From: Paenibacillus sp. JJ-223
GTDB taxonomy: Bacteria; Bacillota; Bacilli; Paenibacillales; Paenibacillaceae
Direction of reading: 5' to 3'
Length of the DNA stretch: 64,000 nt
Assembly: GCF_927798175.1 (NCBI RefSeq)
Contig: NZ_CAKMMP010000007.1
Span: 1 to 64,000, forward strand
Every line of letters starts with the position of its first letter. Positions within the stretch are counted from its first letter, which is position 1. Both the position numbers and the translations under genes were made by a program. The notes under the pieces are model-generated. The model did no database searches and had not been told where the DNA came from. It saw only the letters and a list, made by a program, of their open reading frames with translations. Below, piece by piece: positions 27,355-36,905 of the stretch.

Positions 27355-27459
27355 ATGTCGTTTTCATTGACGTTCTGGATTATTGCAATCGTGCTCGCTT
27401 TGTACATGACAGGCATTCTCACTGCAGCCTACAACAATGACAAAACAAAAGGCCTTTGA
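27355..27459 (+). CDS. 34-residue single-helix membrane peptide
   Basis: An ORF coding MSFSLTFWIIAIVLALYM, then TGILTAAYNNDKTKGL. It has one hydrophobic helix and a polar, charged tail. GGGAGG stands eight bases before the ATG, a TATAAT is at 27313-27318, and a rho-independent terminator follows seven bases after the stop. These signals around so short a frame argue that it is a real gene. No toxin-antitoxin partner is seen, and function is unknown. Confidence 0.7.
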   Translation: MSFSLTFWIIAIVLALYMTGILTAAYNNDKTKGL

Positions 27460-27465
27460 TTGGCC

Positions 27466-27490
27466 AAGCCTCTCTCCGAGAGGCTTTTTT
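27466..27490 (+). terminator. Terminator of the 34-residue peptide gene
   Basis: AAGCCTCTC and GAGAGGCTT form a 9-bp stem with loop TCC and a six-T tail. Confidence 0.9.
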
Positions 27491-27606
27491 CATTTTCGGA
27501 TGATCCTCGTTATTCTCACCAATGCCCCTGGTAAACCTCACGCCAAAAAGGTTTGAAGGAATGTCTCCATTCCCTCAAACCTTGTTTTTTGCAACCGTAT
27601 GCCGGA

Positions 27607-30600
27607 TCAACTATAGATTTCGATCACGTTGTGGTCCCCCAAGCGCTGCTCAAGCAATTCGCGCGAAATGCGCAATCCGCCTGCTCGGTATGGCTGGTCA
27701 ATCGTTTCCGCCTCAAGCTTCTGTCCGTGCAGCACCGCGCGTTTGGCGCGAGAACCGCTCAGATGGTAGACAAACGTTACTGGTTTGCCCGCAAATTCGA
27801 AGTCAAAGCGCAATCCGTCCAGGTGGGCAGGCAATACCGGGTCGATAATCAGGTCTTCCTCAGCCTGGCGAATGCCCAGCGCGTTCGAAATGAGCTGATT
27901 CATATAAATCCCAGGACCGCTGGAATAGATTCTCCAACCACCTTTGACTTGAACTTCACCGGAACGGAGCTTGCCAAATTGCTCCTGTGCGTCATAACGG
28001 CTGTTGAATTTGCCGTCAGAGCTGCTGAAATAAGCATTGCTCTGACGAAGTTCCGCGTTGGGAACGACTTCCTGGATGCCGACCGGATTAATGATGCCCA
28101 GTCCGTTCCATACTTCTTCCGCATGTCCCAGCTTCGCCATTGCCTCCACATAACGGATATGCGCGTGCACATACTGCAAGCCTACCTCACGTCCAAAATT
28201 GGAGGCCTGCTCTGCCCGTTTAAAATGCGTGCTGACTCCGCCATCATATTGTGCAGGACGATTCATGAGCCTTACCCCATCCGGACAGAACAATTCCTTC
28301 TTGATGAGACGATAATGGGCATCCGCCTGCTCGGGTTCCAACAGCCCGGCAATCATGCTGCGCGTCATCGGCAGCAGGCGATACTGGATGCCTGTCTCAC
28401 GGTCGTCCGGATGAAGCATACGTTTGGCCTGCTCCGGATCCTCCAGATAGATGAAGCCCGGAATGACATCCGTGCTCAGCATATATTTGGTGAAGTCTCT
28501 CTTCACGCCGGCTGCCATATTGGCCAATTCCTCGGCAAGCTCCGGCTTGACCGTCCCCAGCGCTTTGGACAGCTGCGTCAGCGTTTGATACGTCAGTGCC
28601 ACGGTCCAGCTGCTGACCATGTAGCGTTTAAGCTGGGCATTGGCAGGCTGCAGCGTATCATCCCAATCCCCGTCGCCATAAGAAGACAGGAACGTGTCAT
28701 GCAGGAAGTGGCTTCGGATATATTCCAGCTCTTTCAATGCGTGCGCCAGAATCGTCGCCTTACCTTCGGTGAAATGGAACCCGTGTTTGACCGTAAACGG
28801 TACTTCTTCGTCAAGGATGGCGTAATCCCTCGTTGCTATCAAATAATCGCTTAGCACTTTGAGCGGCCAGACAATGATGTCGCCGTGGCTCTCTTCCTGC
28901 TGAATGTTGAAGTAACGGTCAAACATGAACCACTGCGGCCAGTTGCCGTCGTCTTCATATTGGTGGGAATACACCATTTTGAGAATGTCTCGCACCTGTT
29001 CGAATTTGTGAGTAGCCATGAAGTATTCGACCGGCCCCTGGCAGACGTCGCGTGTCCCCCAAGCCGCGCCGCCATATTGTTCAAGCCCATGCGGCACCGA
29101 ATAATGTACCAGCATGTTATGCGTGTACCACCAGGCAAGCGCGTTTACCTTGAACAGGTCTTCACCGATGGCTTCATTTGGCAAGGAGAGACGGAACCCG
29201 TTCATGACTTCGGCATAAAACGCGCGATACGCTTCCTTTTCTACCTCAAAGCTTCGCATAGAAGGCAGGACGGCTTCGCCTTCCAACACTCCTTCCATAG
29301 TGAGCGTCCATTCTGCGGCCGTCCCCAGCTGCAGCGTAATCAGCGAACCGTCTCCCGGATGAACCCCGCTGGCAAGACGTGTCTCATCCCCGATCTTCAC
29401 TGCCGCTCCGTCCACGCGCATGCGGTACTCGAGATTCGGATATTTTTCCGCGCTTGGGGCAGACGTGTGGGCCTGGATCACCAGCACGCCATCCCGCTCG
29501 CTGATCCGGGCAGGTGTTTCGTATTCATTCACGTTCATCGTAATCTGGTTGGTCACCAGATAACGATATTCGCGGCCCTGCACCGATTTCACATGCATGC
29601 GGATTTCCGGCGTATCCAATGTGGTGTAGTTGGTCACAACCAGCGTATCCTGTTCTGTTTTGTAGTACCAGCGGGCATAGTTGAAGCCCATTTCGAACAG
29701 CGAAGGCATCGTCAGCAAGCGGAACACGCCATCCATCTCGACGTACAAACGCTGGCCGGACGACTTCGGAATGTTGAGTGCGCTGCGGGCATTGCTCATC
29801 ATTTTATTGAAATTGGTATTGCCCACGACGACGTGCGAATTGAAGATACCATACATGTACGATGTGGTCGTTATGACTTGCTGTCCCAACTTCACGTTGT
29901 TGCCGCTCATCAAAATATGCCCGTGCGGACGTTCCACGCGAAGTTCTTTTTCTTTCAATACGACATGTTCATGCGTATCGGTGAAGAATGCCAGCAATCG
30001 GCCAGCGGATTGCTCCACCTGGCGTCTGTTTGCTTCCGGGAACAATGCGCCCAGTTCTTCCTCTGTCATCGGCAGCGTGCGCAGCGGCTCGCCCAATGCA
30101 GGACTCAAAGACACTGCTGGCAGTGCAGCGGCAGCGCGAAGGCCTTTCAAGATCCGGTGGCGTTTGCCCTCGTATTCCTGCCATGCTTGCTGCACGACGT
30201 CTTGATACTCCAACGCCTTGACCGCCTCGGGATGATCCGCCTGGAACAACCCGTAAAATACAAAACGCGCTTCGCCGTTCAATGTCGTTTTGCGCGACTG
30301 TAACGCTGTGTACGCAAACTCATACTGATAGATTTCGTTAGCCAACGAAGATTGGGTCAGGCTGACGGGTACGTTTGTTTCTTTGTAGCTCAGCCCGAAA
30401 AATTGAAATCCGTCCGTCGAATATGCTGCCGCGCCTGTCAATGAACCCTGCTGCATATAAGGAAACGCGCCGCCCTGCGGCTGATTCTGCCGGGAAGCCA
30501 CAATGTAACCATAGTCTTCGTGCTCGAAGACGGCATGGTCGATATACTGGGACAGATACGCCTCGTTGCTGCGCACGGCACCGGGATCAGCGAGACCGAC

Positions 30601-30975
30601 ATCCTGCCCGTACACGACATCGACGCGCTGTCCTTCGCCCCGAAGCGTGACGTCCCAGAACCACACGCCGTGCCCGGTCGGTGCAAATACAACCTCATAC
30701 GCAACGCCTTTGGCGCGGCCTGTCCACACGATGCCGCTTCCGTCCGAACGGACTGCGCTATTGGCATGAATGCCAAGCAGCGGCACGTAGCTGATCGTTC
30801 CATCATCATGGAACCGCAAGTATACATTATTCATGGAGCCGTCCACCGGACTGGACAGCCATTGGTTAATCATCGTCTGCCCGCTCTTGGCCTGGTACAG
30901 GTCGCCGCTCTCCCAAAAAGTAAAGTCAAGCTCTCCGGAGCGCACGTTGATCTGTGATTTCGTTATTGTTTTCAT
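27607..30975 (-). CDS. GH94 phosphorylase, probable 1,2-beta-oligoglucan phosphorylase
   Basis: A 1122-residue GH94-type enzyme. The long N-terminal beta-sandwich parts precede an alpha/alpha barrel with AAWGTRDVCQGPVEYFMA, HQYEDDGNWPQWFMFD, the likely general-acid Asp in ESHGDIIVWPLK (about residue 700) and YGDGDWDDTLQPAN. Length and motif order fit the 1,2-beta-oligoglucan phosphorylase described from Listeria innocua. That enzyme splits sophorooligosaccharides with phosphate to glucose 1-phosphate. It lies next to a GH3 glucosidase and a CUT1 importer, as in that species. Cellobiose phosphorylases are shorter (about 800 residues). The exact linkage is inferred. Confidence 0.82.
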   Translation of the reverse strand: MKTITKSQINVRSGELDFTFWESGDLYQAKSGQTMINQWLSSPVDGSMNNVYLRFHDDGTISYVPLLGIHANSAVRSDGSGIVWTGRAKGVAYEVVFAPTGHGVWFWDVTLRGEGQRVDVVYGQDVGLADPGAVRSNEAYLSQYIDHAVFEHEDYGYIVASRQNQPQGGAFPYMQQGSLTGAAAYSTDGFQFFGLSYKETNVPVSLTQSSLANEIYQYEFAYTALQSRKTTLNGEARFVFYGLFQADHPEAVKALEYQDVVQQAWQEYEGKRHRILKGLRAAAALPAVSLSPALGEPLRTLPMTEEELGALFPEANRRQVEQSAGRLLAFFTDTHEHVVLKEKELRVERPHGHILMSGNNVKLGQQVITTTSYMYGIFNSHVVVGNTNFNKMMSNARSALNIPKSSGQRLYVEMDGVFRLLTMPSLFEMGFNYARWYYKTEQDTLVVTNYTTLDTPEIRMHVKSVQGREYRYLVTNQITMNVNEYETPARISERDGVLVIQAHTSAPSAEKYPNLEYRMRVDGAAVKIGDETRLASGVHPGDGSLITLQLGTAAEWTLTMEGVLEGEAVLPSMRSFEVEKEAYRAFYAEVMNGFRLSLPNEAIGEDLFKVNALAWWYTHNMLVHYSVPHGLEQYGGAAWGTRDVCQGPVEYFMATHKFEQVRDILKMVYSHQYEDDGNWPQWFMFDRYFNIQQEESHGDIIVWPLKVLSDYLIATRDYAILDEEVPFTVKHGFHFTEGKATILAHALKELEYIRSHFLHDTFLSSYGDGDWDDTLQPANAQLKRYMVSSWTVALTYQTLTQLSKALGTVKPELAEELANMAAGVKRDFTKYMLSTDVIPGFIYLEDPEQAKRMLHPDDRETGIQYRLLPMTRSMIAGLLEPEQADAHYRLIKKELFCPDGVRLMNRPAQYDGGVSTHFKRAEQASNFGREVGLQYVHAHIRYVEAMAKLGHAEEVWNGLGIINPVGIQEVVPNAELRQSNAYFSSSDGKFNSRYDAQEQFGKLRSGEVQVKGGWRIYSSGPGIYMNQLISNALGIRQAEEDLIIDPVLPAHLDGLRFDFEFAGKPVTFVYHLSGSRAKRAVLHGQKLEAETIDQPYRAGGLRISRELLEQRLGDHNVIEIYS

Positions 30976-31015
30976 ATGTCTATTTATTTCCTCCCATGAT
31001 CATAGCCCTGTTAAA

Positions 31016-33181
31016 CTAAACCAGTCTGAAGCTGCCTTCTTGCACATCGCGGCTATTCGGACCAACGAAGACACGGAAAGCGCCCTTGTCGCTGCGGTAA
31101 GACAGATCGGAGTGATGGTAACGGAGCTGCTCCTCTTTCAACGTGAATGCAGCTGTTCCGCTCTCTCCGGCATCCAGATGCAATTTCACGTACCCCTTCA
31201 ATTCACGCATCGGACGAACCACTTCACCGCTTACGTCCCGAACATATAGTTGAACGGTCTCTACGCCGGCACGATCGCCTGTGTTTGTCACCGAAACCTG
31301 AATGGTCAGGGGCTGGCCGGCACTCATTTCCGCACCGGATATTTGCAGTTCCCCATACTCGAAGGTTGTATATGACAAGCCGTAACCAAAGGGAAGCAGC
31401 GGTTCGTTCGGGCTGTCGATGTACTTCGATACATAACGTTCTTCGGTTTTCTGCGGATCCAGCGGACGTCCGGTGTTGAAATGGTTGTAGTATACCGGAA
31501 TCTGGCCTGCCGATCGCGGGAAAGACATGGTAAGCCGTGCAGACGGATTCACCGCGCCCGTGAGCACATCGGCGATGGCCGCACCACCCTCGCTGCCCGG
31601 GAACCAGGCTTCGAGCACGGCGTCAGACTCCTCGAACACCCCTTGCAAATCCAGCGGACGTCCGTTGAAGAGCACGGTCGCTATCGGTTTGCCTGCTTGC
31701 TTGATCTGTCTGACCAGTTCCAGCTGCGCTTCCGGCAGCCGGATATTGGTACGGGATCCGCCTTCGCCGCTCATTTCCGAATCCTCGCCCAAAGCAAGGA
31801 TGACGGTATCCGCTTGGCTCGCGGCTTCAAGCGCCTCGGCGATTTGTTCCGGTGTAATGGTGTGAACTCCGCTGCCTGCGGCGATATGCAATTTCCCCGA
31901 TGGCAGGCGCGCTTCCAGCGCCGTGCCCAATTTCGTTGCATCCGCCTTGACGCCTTCGCATGACCACCAGCCCAGAATGTCCTCGCTTTGAGCGAACGGT
32001 CCGATCAATGCCACGCTCGCTTCCGGCCTGATCGGCAGAACGCCATTGTCGTTTTTGAGCAGCACAGCCGATTTGGCAGCCAGCTCATGCGATACCTGGC
32101 GATGTTGCTGCGAAAACACGATTTCGCGTTCACGTTCCGGATCGGCGGCACGCAGCGGGTTTTCGAACAGACCCAGCTTGTTTTTCAATTGCAGCACGCG
32201 GAGTACCGCTTCATCGATAAGTTTCACATCCACTTCACCGTTCTCGACCAGCTCCGGCAAATGGCGAACATAACATGGTGTCATCATTTCCATGTCCAGA
32301 CCTGCACGGATCGCACGATAAGCTGCCTCGCGATCATCTTCGGCAGCGCCATGCGCGATCATTTCCCGGACAGATGCCCAGTCCGAGATCAGTACGCCGT
32401 CAAATCCCCATTCCTCGCGCAAAATGCCTCTCATCAGTTTTTCGTTGCCGCTGGCCGGAATGCCGTCCACCGTATTGAACGAGGCCATGACCATCTCGCA
32501 CCCTGCGTCGAGCGCCGCCTTGTATGCAGGCAAATAATACTCGCGCAGCTGCCGTTCCGACATGTCCACCGTGTTATAATCCCGGCCGCCTTCCGCCGCG
32601 CCATAAGCAGCAAAGTGTTTCACGCAGGCCGCCAGGCGGTCCAGTTCATCCTTCAAGCTGTCTCCCTGGTAACCGCGCACAAATGCAGCGGCAAACAGAC
32701 TGTTGAGATACGGGTCTTCACCCGTGGTCTCCATGACCCGGCCCCAACGCGGGTCGCGAACCAGATCAACCATGGGTGCAAAGGTAACGTGGAGACCCGA
32801 TACGGCCGATTCACGCGCGGCGATCTCCGCGCTTTTCTCCGCCAGCTCGACATCCCACGAGCAGCCGATGGCCAGCGGAATCGGGAAAATGGTTTTATAC
32901 CCGTGCACCACGTCTGCCATAAATAGCAATGGAATGCCCAAACGGCTTTTCTTCAAATAAGCTTGCTGTACATCGATGATTGCCTGTGCTCCCGACAATC
33001 CCAAAATCGAACCGCTGGCGTTCACCGACTGTTCGGTGATGCCCATTTCCTCCATCGGGCCCGTGATTTGCCCCTCGACGTCCGTGCCTTCGTAGAAGTT
33101 GGCCGTAAGCTGAAGAAGCTGGGCCGTTTTTTCTTCCAGGGTCATTTGGCTGACCAGGTCTTTTAGTTGCTGATTATCCAT
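31016..33181 (-). CDS. GH3 beta-glucosidase
   Basis: A 721-residue GH3 enzyme with the order (alpha/beta)8 barrel, alpha/beta sandwich and fibronectin-III-like C terminus. The nucleophile is the Asp in WGFDGVLISDWASV; CVKHFAAYG and EMVMASFNTVDG are also conserved. There is no signal peptide, so it acts on imported oligosaccharides. The ATG at 33181 has GGAGG nine bases upstream. It is followed after 40 bases by the GH94 gene. In Listeria the equivalent GH3 enzyme prefers sophorose, which would finish what the phosphorylase cannot use (inference for this strain). Confidence 0.92.
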   Translation of the reverse strand: MDNQQLKDLVSQMTLEEKTAQLLQLTANFYEGTDVEGQITGPMEEMGITEQSVNASGSILGLSGAQAIIDVQQAYLKKSRLGIPLLFMADVVHGYKTIFPIPLAIGCSWDVELAEKSAEIAARESAVSGLHVTFAPMVDLVRDPRWGRVMETTGEDPYLNSLFAAAFVRGYQGDSLKDELDRLAACVKHFAAYGAAEGGRDYNTVDMSERQLREYYLPAYKAALDAGCEMVMASFNTVDGIPASGNEKLMRGILREEWGFDGVLISDWASVREMIAHGAAEDDREAAYRAIRAGLDMEMMTPCYVRHLPELVENGEVDVKLIDEAVLRVLQLKNKLGLFENPLRAADPEREREIVFSQQHRQVSHELAAKSAVLLKNDNGVLPIRPEASVALIGPFAQSEDILGWWSCEGVKADATKLGTALEARLPSGKLHIAAGSGVHTITPEQIAEALEAASQADTVILALGEDSEMSGEGGSRTNIRLPEAQLELVRQIKQAGKPIATVLFNGRPLDLQGVFEESDAVLEAWFPGSEGGAAIADVLTGAVNPSARLTMSFPRSAGQIPVYYNHFNTGRPLDPQKTEERYVSKYIDSPNEPLLPFGYGLSYTTFEYGELQISGAEMSAGQPLTIQVSVTNTGDRAGVETVQLYVRDVSGEVVRPMRELKGYVKLHLDAGESGTAAFTLKEEQLRYHHSDLSYRSDKGAFRVFVGPNSRDVQEGSFRLV

Positions 33182-33266
33182 CCGTTCCATCCTCCGCAAG
33201 TCGTTGAAGTCAAAAATAAATGCGTTACAAACCGTTATTACCGGAAATCATGCCATTCGTTATTTT

Positions 33267-33303
33267 AAAAAGACCCGGCTGCAGTGAAACTACGCGCCGG
33301 GTC
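33267..33303 (-). terminator. Terminator after the solute-binding protein gene
   Basis: GACCCGGC and GCCGGGTC pair, with TTTTT following on the minus strand. It lies between the binding-protein gene and the GH3 gene and may make transport mRNA more abundant than enzyme mRNA. Confidence 0.75.
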
Positions 33304-33359
33304 CGGATGATCGGACCGACAGACCTGCTGTCACATCCCATCATTGTGTAGCTGAAGCA

Positions 33360-34958
33360 TTACTTGAATTTTTCGTTCAGTTCATCCAAGTAAGGTTGAA
33401 CCAGAGATTGTTTGCTGGCTACCCATTCCTTCCAGTTGGCTTCGAGATCGCCGCTTTTCAGGATCAGGTTGGCGTATTCGCTCGAATAATCGAATGTAGC
33501 TTGGTTTTTCGCTTTGGAATCGTAGAGCTGTACATCCCAATCATACGCGGCAAGCGAGTTCGATTTCGATCCCAGCTCGGCTTTTTCTTGGAACAATTTC
33601 ACCGCTCTGTCGCGATAATCTTTTTTGATTGCCGGGTTGATTACGCTGAAGTCGTCTCCGAGCAGGTACAGTCCTTCAAAACGTGCTGGGTATTTGTCTT
33701 CCAGCGTTGTGCCTTCAGGCAGCAAGCTAACCAATTCGTTGTTTTCGTCGTATTTCCAATCTGTTCCTTCAAAGCCCATGTTAATGAGCATTTGGCCTTC
33801 TTTGCTTGTGGAGTAATCCAGCAGATCCATGATCCGTTCGAATTTCTCGTCACTGATGTTTGGATTGAAGATCAGGGCAGACCAGAAGTTGGCTTGCTCC
33901 AGGTTGCGGTATTTACCGTCCTCGCCCAATACGATGGCAGTGTGTACCAGATCATCGCTATCTACGCCCAGGTTTTTCTTGATATCTGTATCCAGGCCTT
34001 GTCTGTAAGAAGCAAGACCGCCCAAGCTGGTTACAGCGGCTGTTCCCGTCACTTTAAAGTTATTCTGGCCCTCATTGTTTTTCCATGTGTAAAACTCCGG
34101 ATTCAACAAACCTTCTTTATACGCGTCTTGCATGATTTTCAATGCTTCCAATGTTTCAGGTTCTGCCGGTCCCCAATGGAATTGGCCGTCTTCGCCTTTA
34201 TAGAACGGTGCATCCGTGATGGCATGTACGCTGTTTGGCATGATGATGTTTGTCATCGCGTCAGCGGCATTGTAGGACAGTGGTACAAGTTTGTTGCCCA
34301 CTTTGCCCGGATCCTTCTCTTTCACCAGTCTTGCATATTCGTTCAATTCGGATGTGGTATACGCATCCTTCAACTCAAAACCTACCGCTTCAGCCCAGTC
34401 TTTGCGAAGGGCAATAACGCCGATCTGGTTCGTCAGCGGATCTGCTGGTTTGTTTTCATAGTAGATTGGTCTAGGCAAAATGTAAGTACCGCCCGTCAAT
34501 TCTTCCAGCTTGTCTCCGAGGCCTGTCAGCGCGTAGGCTGCAGCCACGTTTGGCCAGCGCTCTTTCCAGTCATCCGGGAATTTGTAGAGCAAACCTTGGT
34601 CGATATAATTCATGGCATCGCCATGCACGTAGTTCCATACGGCGACGTCCGGCAGGTCGCCGGAGTTGATCCACAAGCGAAGTTTCTCACCCCAGGAATC
34701 CCAATCCACGTAGTTGTAATCCCATGTCACGTTGAACTTGTCTGTCCAGAATTTGTGGAAATCGTTATCCAGATTCCCGTCCTTCACTTCGGTCAGATTG
34801 GCTACGGAGATGGTCAGATTGTCTTTGTAATTCCCATCCGCATCCTTTTCGTTGCCGCCTTGCGCGCTATTGTTGGAACAAGCGGATACCACCAGCATCA
34901 GCATACAGAGCGTGATGGCAAAGATGGATTTTACGGACAACTTTTTGTTCGTTTTCAT
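33360..34958 (-). CDS. Sugar-binding lipoprotein of a CUT1 ABC importer
   Basis: A 532-residue extracellular solute-binding protein. The lipoprotein signal is clear: basic start MKTNKKLSVK, hydrophobic core and lipobox VVSAC with the acylated Cys at residue 27. The rest is a two-lobed family 1 binding protein of the large LplA type. It should hold the oligosaccharide on the outer face of the membrane for the two permeases encoded just upstream. Its position beside GH94 and GH3 genes suggests beta-1,2-glucooligosaccharides as ligand. Confidence 0.9.
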   Translation of the reverse strand: MKTNKKLSVKSIFAITLCMLMLVVSACSNNSAQGGNEKDADGNYKDNLTISVANLTEVKDGNLDNDFHKFWTDKFNVTWDYNYVDWDSWGEKLRLWINSGDLPDVAVWNYVHGDAMNYIDQGLLYKFPDDWKERWPNVAAAYALTGLGDKLEELTGGTYILPRPIYYENKPADPLTNQIGVIALRKDWAEAVGFELKDAYTTSELNEYARLVKEKDPGKVGNKLVPLSYNAADAMTNIIMPNSVHAITDAPFYKGEDGQFHWGPAEPETLEALKIMQDAYKEGLLNPEFYTWKNNEGQNNFKVTGTAAVTSLGGLASYRQGLDTDIKKNLGVDSDDLVHTAIVLGEDGKYRNLEQANFWSALIFNPNISDEKFERIMDLLDYSTSKEGQMLINMGFEGTDWKYDENNELVSLLPEGTTLEDKYPARFEGLYLLGDDFSVINPAIKKDYRDRAVKLFQEKAELGSKSNSLAAYDWDVQLYDSKAKNQATFDYSSEYANLILKSGDLEANWKEWVASKQSLVQPYLDELNEKFK

Positions 34959-35013
34959 GCTTTTACCCCCATTTGATTTTGGTAGAAGTCGGGTTATAAA
35001 TCCTATTGTATAA

Positions 35014-35913
35014 TCAGGTCTTGATAGCCCCTGTTAATACCCCTTTGGCAAAGTGCTTTTGCAGCATCGGGAAGAAACACATAATCGGTACCATCGTTAC
35101 GAATACGGCAGCCATCTTCATGCCCATCGAGAAGTTGCTGGCTTTGACGGCATCGAGGCTTGATGCGTTGGACGCGTTCGTTTGCGATTGAACGATGATG
35201 GAGCGCAATACGTTCTGCAGCGGAAGCTGGTCCGCTTTTCTCAGGAAGATCATCGCGTCGTACCAACTGTTCCAATAAGCGACGCCATAGAAGAGCGTAA
35301 TGGTTGCGATAATCGGCGTTGCCAGCGGAAGCACGACAGAGAACAAAATTCTCCATTCTCCCGCCCCGTCCAGCCTCGCCGATTCCATCAGCGATTCAGG
35401 CACGGTATAGAAGTAGTTCATCATCAGGATCATGTTGAAGGCACTGAAGCTGCCTGCCAGGATGACGGACCACAACGTTCCCGTCAGATGAAGTGTTTTC
35501 ATGATCAGGTACAGCGGCACGATCCCTCCGTTGAAGATCATGGTGAACAGAACCAGAAAGAAGATGAACCTTTTAAAAGGAAACTTGTTGCGGCTGAGTC
35601 CATATGCCATGCTCGTGGTCAAGAACATGCTGAGCGGCAGACCGATGACGAGCAGGATCAGCGTATTTTTGTATCCCGTAAAGATACTTCCATCCGCGAA
35701 CAGCGCTCGGTATGAATCCAGCGTGAATTCTTTCGGGAACATCAAGAGCGGGTTGCTCGCGTATTCTTTTTGTGTTGCGAACGAAATCATGATGACATTC
35801 CAGAACGGAATCAGAATCATGAGCGCAAGCACAAGCAGAACGGCAAAAATGAAATAATCGAGAGCGGTCATTCTATCCGTGCCGATTTTGGATTTGGATC
35901 TTTTCTTGCTCAT
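35014..35913 (-). CDS. CUT1 ABC permease (YtcP/LplC-like)
   Basis: A 299-residue inner-membrane permease with six helices. The conserved ATPase-contact loop is ESLMESARLDGAGEWRILFSVVLPLATP (the EAA motif). It pairs with the upstream LplB-like permease. No ATPase gene is present, as is usual where a shared MsmX-type ATPase drives several sugar importers. Confidence 0.9.
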   Translation of the reverse strand: MSKKRSKSKIGTDRMTALDYFIFAVLLVLALMILIPFWNVIMISFATQKEYASNPLLMFPKEFTLDSYRALFADGSIFTGYKNTLILLVIGLPLSMFLTTSMAYGLSRNKFPFKRFIFFLVLFTMIFNGGIVPLYLIMKTLHLTGTLWSVILAGSFSAFNMILMMNYFYTVPESLMESARLDGAGEWRILFSVVLPLATPIIATITLFYGVAYWNSWYDAMIFLRKADQLPLQNVLRSIIVQSQTNASNASSLDAVKASNFSMGMKMAAVFVTMVPIMCFFPMLQKHFAKGVLTGAIKT

Positions 35914-35933
35914 TTGGCTTTTCTTCTCCTCTC

Positions 35934-36893
35934 TTATCGGAACAAACCGTCTCCGCCAAGCATCTTGGCAAATCTGTCAGCGAGAATCAACAGGATCATG
36001 TTCACGAGGGAACGGAACAAGCTGACTGCTGTCGAGAACGAGAAGTCGGTTGAAGACTGGAACGTAATGCGGTAGATGTAAACGTCCAGCACTTCCGATA
36101 CGTTTTTGGTTGCGGCGTTGGCCAAGTTGAAAATCTGGTCGAAACCGGAAGACATCAGACCGCCGACGGACAGGATAAACATGACTGTGATCGTTGGCAT
36201 AATATTCGGCAATGTGATGCGGAACATTTGCTGCAAACGGGACGCACCGTCAATCTGTGCGGACTCGTATTGATCCTGGTCAATCCCCGAAATGGCGGCC
36301 ATAAAGATGATTGCGCTCCATCCCGTCGATTTCCAGATATCCGTAAGCAGCAGCATCGGTACAAAGTTGGATTCCGAACCAAGGAAGTTGATGGTTGGCA
36401 ATCCAAGCAAGGCCAGCGTGCTGTTGACCAGTCCGTCATAAGCCAGAACGTTGATAACGACCCCGGACACGATGATCCAGGACAGGAAATGCGGGAACGT
36501 CAGGATGGTCTGGAACCATTTTTTCCCTCTGCGCATTCTCAGTTCGTTCAAGAGCAAGGCCAGAATGATCGGGAACGGGAACTGGATGATCAGTTTCAGG
36601 ATATTAATGTACAACGTACGCCATACGGCATCGATAAAGGTCGGGTCACGGAACACGTATTTGAAATTCTCGAATCCAACCCATGGACTGCCCAAGATGC
36701 CAAGGTTGGCCTTGTAGTCCTTGAAAGCCAGAGACAGACCGCCCATCGGCATGTAAGCGAACAGAATCAACCACGCGAGCCCCGGTATAAGCAGGGTATA
36801 GGTCATTCTGTGCTTCCACATCTCTTTCCAGAGCGGATTGCCGCCAGGGCTTCCCTTCAGCTTTTTGCTAGGTCCTTCGGCTGCAGGTTTCAA
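35934..36893 (-). CDS. CUT1 ABC permease (LplB-like)
   Basis: A 319-residue permease with six membrane helices. The EAA loop is QYESAQIDGASRLQQMFRITLPNIMP. The N-terminal basic segment and KHRMTYTLLIPGLAWLILF are typical of LplB-type subunits. It starts 12 bases after the esterase stop and ends 20 bases before the partner permease gene, so it is in the same operon. Confidence 0.9.
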   Translation of the reverse strand: MKPAAEGPSKKLKGSPGGNPLWKEMWKHRMTYTLLIPGLAWLILFAYMPMGGLSLAFKDYKANLGILGSPWVGFENFKYVFRDPTFIDAVWRTLYINILKLIIQFPFPIILALLLNELRMRRGKKWFQTILTFPHFLSWIIVSGVVINVLAYDGLVNSTLALLGLPTINFLGSESNFVPMLLLTDIWKSTGWSAIIFMAAISGIDQDQYESAQIDGASRLQQMFRITLPNIMPTITVMFILSVGGLMSSGFDQIFNLANAATKNVSEVLDVYIYRITFQSSTDFSFSTAVSLFRSLVNMILLILADRFAKMLGGDGLFR

Positions 36894-36905
36894 TTTTGCA
36901 TCTCC

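Noticed and set aside
33396..34976. 526-residue open frame opposite the sugar-binding lipoprotein
   Set aside because: Antisense shadow of a well-supported gene, with no start signals.
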